Shown: positions 27,062 through 35,938, counted from the stretch's first letter. The stretch is DNA of 64,000 bases from Bacteroidota bacterium (GCA_021155905.1 JAJNBG010000018.1:1-64000), one strand, 5' to 3'. Translations and numbers: made by a program. The notes: a model not told the origin generated them from the letters alone.

Positions 27062-28168
27062 TTACTTCAGGTATCTGAAATCCTGGTTATTTTTAATATT
27101 CTTAAGCGTAGCAATGATCAGTTTGATCACATTCTCTACATCCTCCTTATGAACGCTTTCTACTGTTGTATGCATATAACGCAGTGGCAATGAAATCAAA
27201 GCGGAGGCTACTCCATCATTGCTGTATGCAAATGCATCTGTGTCAGTCCCTGTGCTTCTGCTTGCAGCCTGGCGCTGAAATTCAATGTCATTTTTCTTTG
27301 CCGCATCGATAATCACTTTCAGTAAATTATTTTGCACGGCAGGTCCGTAGGATAAAACAGGTCCTTTACCGCAGGACAAATCACCACTGACAATTTTATT
27401 CATCATCGGTGTTTGTGTATCATGACAAACATCTGTAATGATGGCGGCGTTTGGCTTTATTTTATGAGCGATCATTGTCGCGCCATTCAATCCAACTTCT
27501 TCCTGAACCGCATTTACAATATATAAACCGAATGGCAGTTTGGTTTTATTTTCTTTTAATAAGCGTGCTACTTCAGCAATCATAAACCCTCCTACCCTGT
27601 TATCCAAGGCCCGACCTACAAAATAACGGTTATTCAATTCCATGAATTCATCGTCGTATGTAACTACGCAACCCACATGAACACCAAGATCTGCCACTTC
27701 CTTATCACTCTTGCAGCCCAGATCAAGGAAAATATTTTTCAGTGTTGGAGTTTCTTCTTTCGCGGCATCACGCACATGAATAGCGGGCCAGCCAAAAATA
27801 CCTTTTACGATTCCTTTTTCCGTATGAATATTCACTCGCTTGGATGGAGCAATCTGGTGATCACTTCCGCCATTGCGTCGTAAATAAATAAATCCGTCTT
27901 TCGTAATGTAATGCACAAACCAGGAAATCTCATCGGCATGCGCTTCAATCACAACTTTGTAGGGTGCATCGGGATTAACAATCCCCACAACCGTTCCATA
28001 GGTATCTACATAATGTTCGTCAATATAAGGCTTGATATAATTTAACCACATTTTTTGCCCTTCACTTTCAAAACCGGTTGGTGAAGGATTATTTAAATAA
28101 TCTCTTAGAAAATTTAAAGAATTCTGAGTGAAAATACTTTTATCTTTTTTGGATGCTTTCTTTGCCAT
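27062..28168 (-). CDS. M42 family metallopeptidase (glutamyl aminopeptidase type)
   Basis: The 368-residue protein has the M42 dinuclear metal site: EAHADEISWFVH (His-x-Asp), GRALDNRVGG (bridging Asp), NAVQEEVGLNGA (catalytic and metal Glu) and the late RYMHTTVESVHKEDV (His). Members are large cytosolic oligomeric aminopeptidases that trim peptides. Start ATG at 28168 follows a TATATTTA element (28197-28190) on the minus strand that may be its -7 box. It is divergent from rnhA with a 133-base gap. Confidence 0.93.
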   Translation of the reverse strand: MAKKASKKDKSIFTQNSLNFLRDYLNNPSPTGFESEGQKMWLNYIKPYIDEHYVDTYGTVVGIVNPDAPYKVVIEAHADEISWFVHYITKDGFIYLRRNGGSDHQIAPSKRVNIHTEKGIVKGIFGWPAIHVRDAAKEETPTLKNIFLDLGCKSDKEVADLGVHVGCVVTYDDEFMELNNRYFVGRALDNRVGGFMIAEVARLLKENKTKLPFGLYIVNAVQEEVGLNGATMIAHKIKPNAAIITDVCHDTQTPMMNKIVSGDLSCGKGPVLSYGPAVQNNLLKVIIDAAKKNDIEFQRQAASRSTGTDTDAFAYSNDGVASALISLPLRYMHTTVESVHKEDVENVIKLIIATLKNIKNNQDFRYLK

Positions 28169-28189
28169 ACGCTGAGTATATATAGATTT

Positions 28190-28197
28190 TAAATATA
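28190..28197 (-). promoter_or_regulatory. Candidate -7 box for the M42 peptidase gene
   Basis: On the minus strand this reads TATATTTA, one base away from the Bacteroidota TAnnTTTG box, and lies 22 bases before the start codon. A TTG on the same strand at 28223-28221 is 23 bases further upstream and could serve as the -33 element. The AT-rich context makes chance matches likely. Confidence 0.4.
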
Positions 28198-28264
28198 TAA
28201 AAAATTGCCCATTTGAAAATCAATTTTTTGAACTATTTTGAACTTCGGTCATTACATAAATACA

Positions 28265-28293
28265 TTGTTTTAGAATCAAAAAAAGTATATTTA
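28265..28293 (+). promoter_or_regulatory. Bacteroidota-type promoter of rnhA
   Basis: TTG at 28265-28267 and TATATTTA at 28286-28293 are 18 bases apart, close to the TTTG/TAnnTTTG promoter of Bacteroidota. Transcription would start about 28299, leaving a leader of only a few bases before the ATG at 28302. Confidence 0.55.
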
Positions 28294-28301
28294 CGAAATT
28301 G

Positions 28302-28784
28302 ATGCAAAGTAATATTATAGAAATTTATACGGACGGCGCATGTAGCGGAAATCCGGGCCCTGGTGGTTATGGGATTGTGATGAAGTACAAAGACCAGCGT
28401 AAAGAATTGTCACAGGGATTCAGGCTTACCACCAATAACCGGATGGAATTACTAAGCATTATCATTGCATTGGAATCGCTTAAAAAAGCCAATTCAGAAG
28501 TAGTTGTTTATTCGGATTCAAAATACGTGATCGATTCCATTAACCTTGGCTGGGTACATGGTTGGGTAAAAAAGAATTTTAAAGATAAAGCAAACCCGGA
28601 TCTCTGGAAACGTTTCTTATTGATTCATCCAAAACATGCCATTAAATTTGTATGGGTAAAAGGTCATGCAAGCAATAAAGAAAATAACCGATGTGACGAA
28701 CTGGCCGTAGCCGCAAGCAAAGGCAAGCATTTACTGATCGATGAAGGTTATGAGCTTTCTAAAAAAGGTGATAAATTATTCTGA
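28302..28784 (+). CDS. rnhA: Ribonuclease HI
   Basis: This 160-residue nuclease cuts RNA in RNA-DNA hybrids, removing primers and R-loops. The four metal-binding acidic residues are visible in IEIYTDGACSGNPGPGGYG (Asp), NNRMELLSII (Glu), VVYSDSKYVIDSI (Asp) and NNRCDELA (Asp). The ATG at 28302 directly follows an in-frame TTG and gives the standard N-terminus. The 3' end overlaps the convergent ORF6N-domain gene by 9 bases. Confidence 0.96.
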   Translation: MQSNIIEIYTDGACSGNPGPGGYGIVMKYKDQRKELSQGFRLTTNNRMELLSIIIALESLKKANSEVVVYSDSKYVIDSINLGWVHGWVKKNFKDKANPDLWKRFLLIHPKHAIKFVWVKGHASNKENNRCDELAVAASKGKHLLIDEGYELSKKGDKLF

Positions 28785-29312
28785 GGTTTTATACCCGATT
28801 CTATTCCTCACTTCAGGATTTTCTTTTTTCTCAAGCAGCTCATCTAAATACCTGAAAACGATCTCCATATTTTTGTCCTGATTATCAAGTTTATTTTTAA
28901 TCTTTTCAATGTCCAAGCGCAATTCTGTATTATCAACCAGCATTTTCCGGATTTTAGAAAATATTCTCATAATCTGAATATTAACTGCAATAGCCCGATC
29001 ACTGTTTAATACACCTGAAAGCATAGCAACACCTTGTTCAGTAAAAACAAATGGTAATTTTCGGGTACCACCCCAACTTGATGTCACAAATTGTGACTTC
29101 AAGTTATCAAACTCCTTCTGGGTTAATTGAAACATGAAATCATCAGGAAAACGTTTCAAATTTCTTTTAACCTGTTGGTTTAATACTTTGGTCGCAACCT
29201 GGTAAAGATCGGCTAAATCACTGTCCAGCATTACTTTTTGTTCTCGGATAAGATAGATCTTGTTCATCACTAACTCATCCGGAACTGTTAATAAATTTTC
29301 TTTTTTACTCAT
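28776..29312 (-). CDS. ORF6N domain protein (KilA-N-like DNA-binding regulator)
   Basis: The 178-residue protein has the ORF6N domain: IYLIREQKVMLDSDLADLY, KRNLKRFPDDFMFQLTQKEF and LPFVFTEQGVAMLSGVLNSD. The C-terminal 50 residues (DIEKIKNKLDNQDKNMEIVF) look like a coiled coil. The domain is named after phage antirepressor-like proteins but is widespread in Bacteroidota chromosomes. It lies alone, without other phage genes. Its 3' end overlaps rnhA by 9 bases in convergent orientation. Confidence 0.88.
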   Translation of the reverse strand: MSKKENLLTVPDELVMNKIYLIREQKVMLDSDLADLYQVATKVLNQQVKRNLKRFPDDFMFQLTQKEFDNLKSQFVTSSWGGTRKLPFVFTEQGVAMLSGVLNSDRAIAVNIQIMRIFSKIRKMLVDNTELRLDIEKIKNKLDNQDKNMEIVFRYLDELLEKKENPEVRNRIGYKTSE

Positions 29313-29415
29313 AAATTACACTCTCTACAAAATACATTGCAAGGGTAATGAAATTACAAATAAACTCATGCTATAAAATGTAGCATTCCGGGAAATTACA
29401 GGAATTTTAATAATC

Positions 29416-29943
29416 CTAAAACTTCAAAAAGCCCGCTACCTGGAGCTCAATCACCAGTTTGGTATCCGCATCCATAAAACTTCCGGAACCATCCATTAAG
29501 GTATCCACACGACTGATGGGCAGTTTGTTGTGGTACACATTCACTTTTAAATAATTCAAAATATTGGTCAGATGTTCCATGCCGCGCAGGTTACCCGCTC
29601 TACCGGTTGAAACCCCTACTAAACAGGCTTTATTGTCAGTCCAGAGCCTCGGAGGAATGGCATCCAGGAACACTTTCAAAATTCCGGCAAAACTGCCATT
29701 ATACTCGGGCGTAATAAAAATAAATTTCTCCTGGTGTTCTACATATTTTTCAATGATTTCCTGAAATTCCGGGGAACGTTTACCGTATAAATCGCTGTGC
29801 AGGACAGATTCCGGTAAATTCTTTAAACTCAATATATTAGCAGCTACACCTAACCCTTTTAAAACCGATTGGTAGTAAGCTGCTACTTTTTCGGTATTGC
29901 TGTCTGGCCTGTTTGTAGCGGATATGATTGTAATTGAATGCAT
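29416..29943 (-). CDS. NADPH-dependent FMN reductase family protein
   Basis: The 175-residue flavodoxin-like protein has the phosphate-binding loop SATNRPDSNTEKVA and the flavin-contacting TPEYNGSFAGILKVFLDAIP. The family reduces FMN, quinones or azo compounds with NAD(P)H. A -7 box, TAACTTTG, lies 19 bases before the start codon. It is divergent from the UPF0173 metallohydrolase gene, with 69 bases between the two coding regions. Confidence 0.9.
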   Translation of the reverse strand: MHSITIISATNRPDSNTEKVAAYYQSVLKGLGVAANILSLKNLPESVLHSDLYGKRSPEFQEIIEKYVEHQEKFIFITPEYNGSFAGILKVFLDAIPPRLWTDNKACLVGVSTGRAGNLRGMEHLTNILNYLKVNVYHNKLPISRVDTLMDGSGSFMDADTKLVIELQVAGFLKF

Positions 29944-29962
29944 TATATTATTAACATTTTAG

Positions 29963-29970
29963 CAAAGTTA
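29963..29970 (-). promoter_or_regulatory. -7 box of the FMN reductase gene
   Basis: On the minus strand this is TAACTTTG, an exact TAnnTTTG match. It ends 19 bases before the ATG at 29943, predicting a leader of about 12-14 bases. I see no convincing TTTG at the usual 19-21 bases upstream. Confidence 0.6.
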
Positions 29971-30012
29971 TGATTTTTAGTGTTAAAAACTATAAACAAA
30001 TTAAGTCGCTGA

Positions 30013-30687
30013 ATAACATATTACGGACATTCTTGTTTCGGGGTAAAAATTAACGAAAAAAACATATTGTTTGATCCGTTTATCAGCCCTAACGAATTAG
30101 CCAAAGACATTAATGTAGAAACCGTACCGGCTGATTACATCCTCATCAGCCACGGGCATGAGGACCATATCGCGGATGCCTTGTCAATAGCCAAACGTAC
30201 GAATGCCATTGTTGTTACCAATTGGGAAATCGCTGTCTGGTTACAAAAGCAAGGTGTGGAAAACATCCATCCCATGAACATCGGCGGAAAAAAATTATTT
30301 GATTTTGGTTCTGTGAAATGTGTGAATGCGGTTCACAGCAGCAGTTTGCCGGATGGTAGTTACGGCGGGCATCCCATGGGTTTCGTGATTGAAAGCAATG
30401 ACAAGAATTTTTATTACGCAGGCGATACAGCCCTGACTTATGATATGAAGCTGATAGGCGATTATCGTAAAGTGGATTTCGCATTTTTACCAATCGGTGA
30501 TAATTTCACCATGGGAGTGGATAATGCCATTTTAGCGGCTCATTTCATTAACTGTTCCGATATTATCGGCATGCATTACGACACCTTTGATTATACCAAA
30601 ATTGATAAATCAGAGGCTATCAATAAATTTAACAGACAGGGGAAGAGATTAAGTCTTTTCGAAATTGGAGAAACAATTACCAAATAA
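30013..30687 (+). CDS. UPF0173 metal-dependent hydrolase (metallo-beta-lactamase fold), unusual start
   Basis: The metallo-beta-lactamase zinc motif is ISHGHEDHIADAL, with later ligands in YYAGDTALTYD and GMHYDTFDY. The first standard start codon is TTG 30067 (MFDPFISPN), but coding homology clearly begins earlier: in the same frame 30013-30066 encodes ITYYGHSCFGVKINEKNI, matching the family's usual TYYGHSCF opening strand. The codon before is TGA (30010-30012), so the full-length reading (224 residues, normal for the family) must begin at ATA 30013 or depend on a sequence error. If translation begins at 30067, the first strand and a conserved His are lost. Confidence 0.85.
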   Translation: MTYYGHSCFGVKINEKNILFDPFISPNELAKDINVETVPADYILISHGHEDHIADALSIAKRTNAIVVTNWEIAVWLQKQGVENIHPMNIGGKKLFDFGSVKCVNAVHSSSLPDGSYGGHPMGFVIESNDKNFYYAGDTALTYDMKLIGDYRKVDFAFLPIGDNFTMGVDNAILAAHFINCSDIIGMHYDTFDYTKIDKSEAINKFNRQGKRLSLFEIGETITK

Positions 30688-30708
30688 AAATAGTTAACAG
30701 AAGAGATC

Positions 30709-31542
30709 ATGGGAAAAATAATAGCAATAGCAAACCAAAAAGGAGGCGTAGGAAAAACTACTTCAGCAATCAATTTAGCCGCGTCATTAGCGGTATTGGA
30801 ATACAAAACATTGTTAGTGGATGCCGATCCTCAGGCTAATGCTACATCAGGCGTTGGTATTGAACCTAAAAATGTAAAATCAGGTTTGTACGAATGTATC
30901 ATTGATAATAAAAATCCTAAAGATGTGATCCTGGAAACGGATACGCCTAATCTTTACCTGTTACCAACCAATACGGACCTTGTAGCAATTGAGCTGGAAA
31001 TCGTGAATATGCCAAACAGGGATTACATGATGAAAGCGGCTTTGGAAAAAATCAAAGGGGATTACGATTTCATTATCATTGATTGTTGTCCTTCATTAGG
31101 TCTGACCGTAATCAATTCATTGGCAGCGGCAGACAGCGTAATCATCCCGGTACAGTGCGAATACTTTGCATTGGAAGGAATGGGCAAATTATTACAAACC
31201 ATTAAATTAATCCAGGCCCACATCAATACGGAACTGGATATTGAAGGCGTATTGTTAACCATGTATGACCCGCGTTTAAAACTGGCTAACCAGGTGGTGG
31301 AAGAAGTAAAAATGCATTTCCAGAACATGGTGTTCAATACCATCGTTCAGCGTAATACAAAATTAGCGGAAGCACCAAGCCACGGTAAAACCATTATCAT
31401 GCATGATGCAATTGGAAAAGGATCTGTCAATTATTTAAACTTAGCACGCGAAATTTTACAGCGTAACGGTTTAACGAAGATCAGCGATGAAGATAGAACC
31501 ATGACTTACACCGCAGAAGAATCAGAATTTAACGAAGGATAA
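30709..31542 (+). CDS. parA: ParA family chromosome-partitioning ATPase
   Basis: This 277-residue ATPase of the Soj/ParA family has the deviant Walker A NQKGGVGKTTSAINLA, the switch LVDADPQANATSG and Walker B DFIIIDCCPSLGL. It drives origin segregation together with ParB. The start ATG at 30709 is 21 bases after the UPF0173 gene. The next gene is parB after an 86-base gap holding a long imperfect inverted repeat. Confidence 0.96.
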   Translation: MGKIIAIANQKGGVGKTTSAINLAASLAVLEYKTLLVDADPQANATSGVGIEPKNVKSGLYECIIDNKNPKDVILETDTPNLYLLPTNTDLVAIELEIVNMPNRDYMMKAALEKIKGDYDFIIIDCCPSLGLTVINSLAAADSVIIPVQCEYFALEGMGKLLQTIKLIQAHINTELDIEGVLLTMYDPRLKLANQVVEEVKMHFQNMVFNTIVQRNTKLAEAPSHGKTIIMHDAIGKGSVNYLNLAREILQRNGLTKISDEDRTMTYTAEESEFNEG

Positions 31543-31545
31543 ACC

Positions 31546-31619
31546 AGTTATGAGTTGTAAGTTATGAGTTTTGAGTTAATGCTCTATCTCTCATCACTTA
31601 TCACTCATCGCTTATAACT
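31546..31619. repeat. Long imperfect inverted repeat between parA and parB
   Basis: Left arm 31546-31575 and right arm 31590-31619 are complementary at about 21 of 30 positions, many of the others being possible G-U pairs. Each arm is built of a short repeating unit (gttatgag and its relatives). It may stabilise or separate the parA and parB messages, or be a dispersed hairpin repeat. It is not a parS site: no palindromic TGTTnCACGTGnAACA-like core is present. Confidence 0.6.
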
Positions 31620-31628
31620 AAAAAGAAG

Positions 31629-32525
31629 ATGAGTACCAATAAAAAACCGGCATTAGGAAGAGGATTAAGTGCATTGTTAGAAAATGCCAAAACAGACATT
31701 ACAACCAAACAAAACGGTGAAGGAACACCGGTGGTCGGTTCAATCGCAGTGATCAAGATCAAACACATTGAGACCAACCCCTTTCAGCCCCGTACTAATT
31801 TCGAAGAAATAGCTTTACAGGAACTGGCGGACTCCATCAAACAGCACGGCATCATCCAACCCATTACGGTTCGTAAACTAGGTTACGATAAATACCAGTT
31901 GATTTCAGGGGAACGTCGTTTCAGGGCATCTCAAATGGCTGAGTTGACAGAAATTCCTGCTTACATCCGCGTTGCCAATGATCAGGCCATGCTGGAAATG
32001 GGATTGATTGAAAACATTCAGCGTGAAGACCTGGATCCGATTGAGGTATCTTTAAGTTACAAGCGACTGATCGAAGAGTGTAACATTACACAGGAACAGC
32101 TGAGTGAAAAAGTAAATAAACAGAGAAGTACGGTTACAAACTTCTTAAGGTTATTGAAATTACCGGCTGTAATTCAAAAAGCAGTTCGTGATAAAGATAT
32201 TTCTATGGGCCATGCCCGCGCCTTATTGAGCATTGAGAATGAAGACAAACAACTGGCTATTTATGCGATGGCTGTTGAGAACGAATTATCGGTTCGCCAG
32301 GTGGAAGAATTAGCACGTGGAGAAAAATTACAATTCAAACCTAAAACCACTCGTGTAGAAAAACCCCTTACTATTGAGGATAAACAAATCGCTAAAAAAT
32401 TAGAGAAATTATTCAGCAAATCTTTCGACTTCAAAAGGAACGCAAAGGGCGCTGGTAGCATCTCTCTAACCTTTAGCAACGATACTGAACTCGAGCACAT
32501 TTTATCTTTTTTTGACATAAATTAA
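31629..32525 (+). CDS. parB: ParB/Spo0J chromosome-partitioning protein
   Basis: The 298-residue protein begins with ALGRGLSALLENAKTD, a typical ParA-contact tail, then the ParB/Srx domain with ISGERRFRASQMAEL (CTPase motif), the NIQREDLDPIEVS segment and the helix-turn-helix EQLSEKVNKQRSTVTNFLRL with MGHARALLSIE. It binds parS and slides as a CTP clamp. A terminator-like hairpin follows at 32536. Confidence 0.96.
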   Translation: MSTNKKPALGRGLSALLENAKTDITTKQNGEGTPVVGSIAVIKIKHIETNPFQPRTNFEEIALQELADSIKQHGIIQPITVRKLGYDKYQLISGERRFRASQMAELTEIPAYIRVANDQAMLEMGLIENIQREDLDPIEVSLSYKRLIEECNITQEQLSEKVNKQRSTVTNFLRLLKLPAVIQKAVRDKDISMGHARALLSIENEDKQLAIYAMAVENELSVRQVEELARGEKLQFKPKTTRVEKPLTIEDKQIAKKLEKLFSKSFDFKRNAKGAGSISLTFSNDTELEHILSFFDIN

Positions 32526-32535
32526 CTAACCATTG

Positions 32536-32576
32536 ATCACAGGAAACAGTCTCAACTGCTTTCTGTGATTATTTTT
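32536..32576 (+). terminator. Terminator after parB
   Basis: The arms atcacaggaaacag and ctgctttctgtgat pair at 12 of 14 positions around a 6-base loop (32550-32555), followed by tatttttg. It sits 10 bases after the parB stop codon and 86 bases before the next gene, so it probably ends or attenuates the parAB message. Confidence 0.72.
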
Positions 32577-32661
32577 GATTAGGTAAAATACTCACCACAC
32601 TACAACTACTAACTAATAGGATGAGTATACCAAATGGCCGTTAAAAACAGTAATAAAACAT

Positions 32662-33246
32662 TTGAAAAACTCAATATCATATTTAGTCATAGCGTTTATT
32701 TGTTTCTGCATAGCTGCGCAGGCACAACAGAACGACTCACTAAGGCTTCAATATAAACAAGACTCTATCCAGAGCAAACGGGCTGTGCGTAAGGCCATTT
32801 ATGGAGACGCACGTAAAGCAACCATCATGAGTGCGGTTTTCCCCGGACTTGGCCAAATCTATAATCGTAAATATTGGAAAGCACCTGTTATCTATGCTGC
32901 ACTCGGCGGATTAGGATATTGGGGAGTTAACAATCATATTCAATATAAATATTTCAGCAATAATTTAAGATATGAATATGATGATGATCCTGGCACGGTT
33001 AATTTAACCGGGTATAACTCAGCGCAGTTAATTGAACAAAAAAAATACCATCAAAAATACAGGGACATTGCCGTGATGCTCGGCATTCTTGTATACCTCG
33101 TCAACGTGATCGATGCCAATGTAGACGCACATTTAAAAACATTTGATGTCAGTGACGATTTGAGCTTACAATTGAACCCATACTCTAACTTTGACAACAA
33201 CAATAAATTACAGGCAGGATTAACTTTAAAATTAAAATTTAAGTAA
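32662..33246 (+). CDS. DUF5683 domain membrane/secreted protein
   Basis: The 194-residue protein has a signal peptide (YLVIAFICFCIAAQAQQ) and the DUF5683 core SAVFPGLGQIYNRKYWKAPV followed by YAALGGLGYWGVNNHI and a later hydrophobic segment (AVMLGILVYLVNVIDA). Function is unknown. Its place between parB and dapB is common in Bacteroidota genomes. The start is TTG at 32662; no ATG would keep the signal peptide. Confidence 0.85.
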   Translation: MKNSISYLVIAFICFCIAAQAQQNDSLRLQYKQDSIQSKRAVRKAIYGDARKATIMSAVFPGLGQIYNRKYWKAPVIYAALGGLGYWGVNNHIQYKYFSNNLRYEYDDDPGTVNLTGYNSAQLIEQKKYHQKYRDIAVMLGILVYLVNVIDANVDAHLKTFDVSDDLSLQLNPYSNFDNNNKLQAGLTLKLKFK

Positions 33247-33297
33247 GTCTCCGTTTATCCCTAAAATTAGCGGGATCTGCGGGACATAAATTATTGA
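33241..33297. repeat. Degenerate GC-rich dispersed-repeat relic
   Basis: The gap upstream of dapB contains tccgtttatccctaaaatta followed by agcgggatctgcgggac. This resembles the stretches at 1050-1105 and 36301-36433. It is probably a decayed copy of the same dispersed element, and it overlaps the last codons of the DUF5683 gene. Confidence 0.4.
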
Positions 33298-33299
33298 GT

Positions 33300-34007
33300 A
33301 TGAATATTGCATTATTGGGATACGGTAAAATGGGTAAAGAGATCGAAGCCATAGCTTTACAAAGAGGACATTCCATTGTTTTAAAAGTGGATGAGACAAA
33401 TGCCTCAACGTATACCGCGGAAGAATTAAAAACCGCCGATGTGGCGATTGAGTTTAGTACACCCGATGCCGTGGTGGAAAATATCAAAAAGTGTTTCGAT
33501 AACCAGGTTCCGATTGTGGTGGGTACAACCGGCTGGTACCAGAATTTCAAAGATATTGAATCAGAGTGCATCCACAAAAATGCTGCTTTATTTCACGCCA
33601 CTAATTTTAGCCTGGGCGTAAATTTATTTTTCAAAGTAAACACTTACCTGGCTGAGTTAATGAACAAATACGACTCTTATGACGTGGAGATGGAAGAGAT
33701 TCACCACACGCAGAAATTAGATAAACCAAGTGGCACGGCCATTTCACTGGCACTTCAGATTCTTGATAAAGTGAAACGAAAAAAAAACTGGAGTATTTCC
33801 GACCGTTTTCCGGAAACCTTATTTATTAAAGACGTGAGAGAAGGCGATGTTCCCGGCACGCATATCGTTAGATATAAATCCCACGTGGATGATATCGAAA
33901 TCATGCACAAGGCACATAACCGTAAAGGCTTTGCATTGGGAGCAGTGATTGCCGCCGAACACATTCATGGCAAAAAAGGTATATTTACCATGAACGATTT
34001 AATTTAA
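33300..34007 (+). CDS. dapB: 4-hydroxy-tetrahydrodipicolinate reductase
   Basis: The 235-residue enzyme reduces the dihydrodipicolinate precursor with NAD(P)H in lysine and meso-diaminopimelate synthesis. It has the nucleotide loop IALLGYGKMGKEIE, EFSTPDAVVENI, VVGTTGWYQNF and the catalytic EIHHTQKLDKPSGTA (His-His and Lys). It lacks part of the N-terminal region of the E. coli enzyme, as is normal for the short Bacteroidota form. ATG 33300 is preferred over an in-frame TTG two codons earlier. Confidence 0.95.
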   Translation: MNIALLGYGKMGKEIEAIALQRGHSIVLKVDETNASTYTAEELKTADVAIEFSTPDAVVENIKKCFDNQVPIVVGTTGWYQNFKDIESECIHKNAALFHATNFSLGVNLFFKVNTYLAELMNKYDSYDVEMEEIHHTQKLDKPSGTAISLALQILDKVKRKKNWSISDRFPETLFIKDVREGDVPGTHIVRYKSHVDDIEIMHKAHNRKGFALGAVIAAEHIHGKKGIFTMNDLI

Positions 34008-34113
34008 AGAAATGATACAGGATATATGATTAATGATAAAAGAAACAATCATTAATCCTTTATCATAAATCATTTATCAAACAACTAAATACTAAAACAC
34101 GAAACAAAACAAT

Positions 34114-35919
34114 ATGGGTAATATCATTTTCTTAATACTGGTTCTGATTTCTTTTGCAGGCTTATACAAAATATTTGAAAAAGCAGGCTTACCTGGCTGG
34201 AAGGCCCTGATCCCTGTTTACAATTTCTGGTTGGTTGGCACCATCATTAACCGCCCTAAATGGTGGGGATTAATCATGATTGTTCCCGGCGTGAACCTCA
34301 TCATGTATGGCGTGTACGGTTTTCATTTAGCACGTGCATTTAAAAAGCGCATGAATGGCGATCTTTGGATGGCTGCTTTAATGCCTTATTTATATTTTGC
34401 CTATTTAGGATTCAGTAAAGACATTAAATATTTCGGAGTAAAGGATATTAAATCAGAATCTGCTTTTATCAAACACTGGGCCGACCCTATTATTTTTGCG
34501 GTAGTGGCAGCTTCCATTATCCGTGGTTTCTTTTTCGAAGCATTCACCATTCCTACTTCTTCTCTCGAAAAATCTTTAATGGTAGGCGACTTTTTATTCG
34601 TGAATAAAATTTGCTACGGAGCCAAAGTGCCGCAAACGCCTATTGCTTTTCCATTTGCACATCACACACTCCCGTTTACAGAAAGCACCAAATCTTACCT
34701 GGAGTGGATCAAGATTCCTTACCTCCGTTTGCCTGGTTATTCAAAACCTAAGAACGGAGAAATTGTTGTGTTCAATTATCCGGATGGCGACTCGGTTGCC
34801 TTAGGGATGCAGAACATGAGCTACTATCAACTGGTAAGAGAAATTGCAGCCAACATCAAAATGGAAGAAGGTGGACAAAAACCGGATCACGTATACCAGG
34901 AACAAGCCTGGACTTATGTGAATAGTCCGCAAAAACCTTTTGGAGCTATTACAGGAAGACCCGTAGATAAAAGAGAGCATTACGTAAAACGTTGCGTTGG
35001 TATTGCCGGGGATAAACTGGAGATCAAAGACGGAGAAGTGTATATCAATGATAAAAAACAGGCAATGCCTGAACATGCTCAACATCATTACATTGTTGCT
35101 ACAAAAGGACCAATGTTCGGCGAAAACATGCAGAACAAAAACCGCGAACCGGTTTTGTCAAATGCGGAGTTATTGGAACAATATGATATTTATGTCACCG
35201 AAGCTTCTAAAATTGAAAGCCCGCATGATACAGCAGCCATCAAAATACCGAACGATACATCGTTTTATAATTTGAACATGCCGGCCAATGTGGCTGATAA
35301 AATCAAACAGCTTCCGGGCGTATTTTATGTATATAAAGAAGTGGAAGCCAAAGGACATCGTGACCCTCGTATTTTCCCTCACAATAAAAGCTATGCCTGG
35401 AACAATGACAATTTTGGTCCATTCGTTTTACCTTCTGAAGGCATGACCATTAAAATTGATACAGGCAATATTTGTTTGTATGAAAAAATGTTAAGCACGT
35501 ATGATGACGGCATCCATCAAATCACCACATCCGGCGCGCAGGTGCTATACGATGGTAAACCAATTAGTTCTTATACCTTCAAGCAAGGCTATTACTGGCT
35601 GATGGGAGATAACCGTCATAACTCGGCAGATAGTCGCAGTTGGGGTGTAGTGCCTTTTGATCATGTGGTTGGTCGTCCTGTATTTGTTTGGTTCAGTATG
35701 AAGGACCCGAAGAATAATCCAATCAGTGGCAAATCTATTTTGAGTTCTTTAACGAAAAACCCACATGATGGTAAGTTCCGTTGGGATCGTTTTATGTGTT
35801 ATGTAGGAGAAAACGGTTTGGTGTCGTGGAAAATTCCTGTAGCGATTTTGGTTCTCCTTGGCTTTGGCTATAATTACTGGAGCAAGAAACGTAAGAAAAA
35901 ACCGGCTGCTAAAAAATAA
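34114..35919 (+). CDS. lepB: Signal peptidase I with N-terminal DUF5684-like membrane domain
   Basis: The 601-residue protein cleaves signal peptides at the outer face of the inner membrane. Residues 1-110 form a hydrophobic DUF5684-like domain (GWKALIPVYNFWLVG, NLIMYGVYGFHLARAF). The S26 catalytic Ser is in FTIPTSSLEKSLMVGDFLFV and the Lys in DKREHYVKRCVGIAGD; the GDNRHNSADSRSWG box E follows. A large insert of about 150 residues between the Lys and box E is typical of the Bacteroidota form. The C-terminus ends in a membrane helix and a lysine-rich tail. Confidence 0.94.
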   Translation: MGNIIFLILVLISFAGLYKIFEKAGLPGWKALIPVYNFWLVGTIINRPKWWGLIMIVPGVNLIMYGVYGFHLARAFKKRMNGDLWMAALMPYLYFAYLGFSKDIKYFGVKDIKSESAFIKHWADPIIFAVVAASIIRGFFFEAFTIPTSSLEKSLMVGDFLFVNKICYGAKVPQTPIAFPFAHHTLPFTESTKSYLEWIKIPYLRLPGYSKPKNGEIVVFNYPDGDSVALGMQNMSYYQLVREIAANIKMEEGGQKPDHVYQEQAWTYVNSPQKPFGAITGRPVDKREHYVKRCVGIAGDKLEIKDGEVYINDKKQAMPEHAQHHYIVATKGPMFGENMQNKNREPVLSNAELLEQYDIYVTEASKIESPHDTAAIKIPNDTSFYNLNMPANVADKIKQLPGVFYVYKEVEAKGHRDPRIFPHNKSYAWNNDNFGPFVLPSEGMTIKIDTGNICLYEKMLSTYDDGIHQITTSGAQVLYDGKPISSYTFKQGYYWLMGDNRHNSADSRSWGVVPFDHVVGRPVFVWFSMKDPKNNPISGKSILSSLTKNPHDGKFRWDRFMCYVGENGLVSWKIPVAILVLLGFGYNYWSKKRKKKPAAKK

Positions 35920-35938
35920 GTGTGAATGTCATGCTGAC

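Noticed and set aside
28776-29312. ORF6N gene as evidence of a prophage
   Set aside because: No integrase, terminase, capsid or lysis genes are nearby; neighbours are core genes. The domain is common in Bacteroidota chromosomes.
30010-30012. Possible TGA recoding (readthrough or selenocysteine) in the UPF0173 gene and trhO
   Set aside because: Frames upstream of the TGA give no conserved residues, many genes here end in ordinary TGA, and no SECIS-like hairpin is evident. A non-standard start or a sequence error is simpler.
31629-32525. cacgtg cores in and near parB as parS sites
   Set aside because: Only the hexamer is present; the full TGTTnCACGTGnAACA palindrome is absent at each one.
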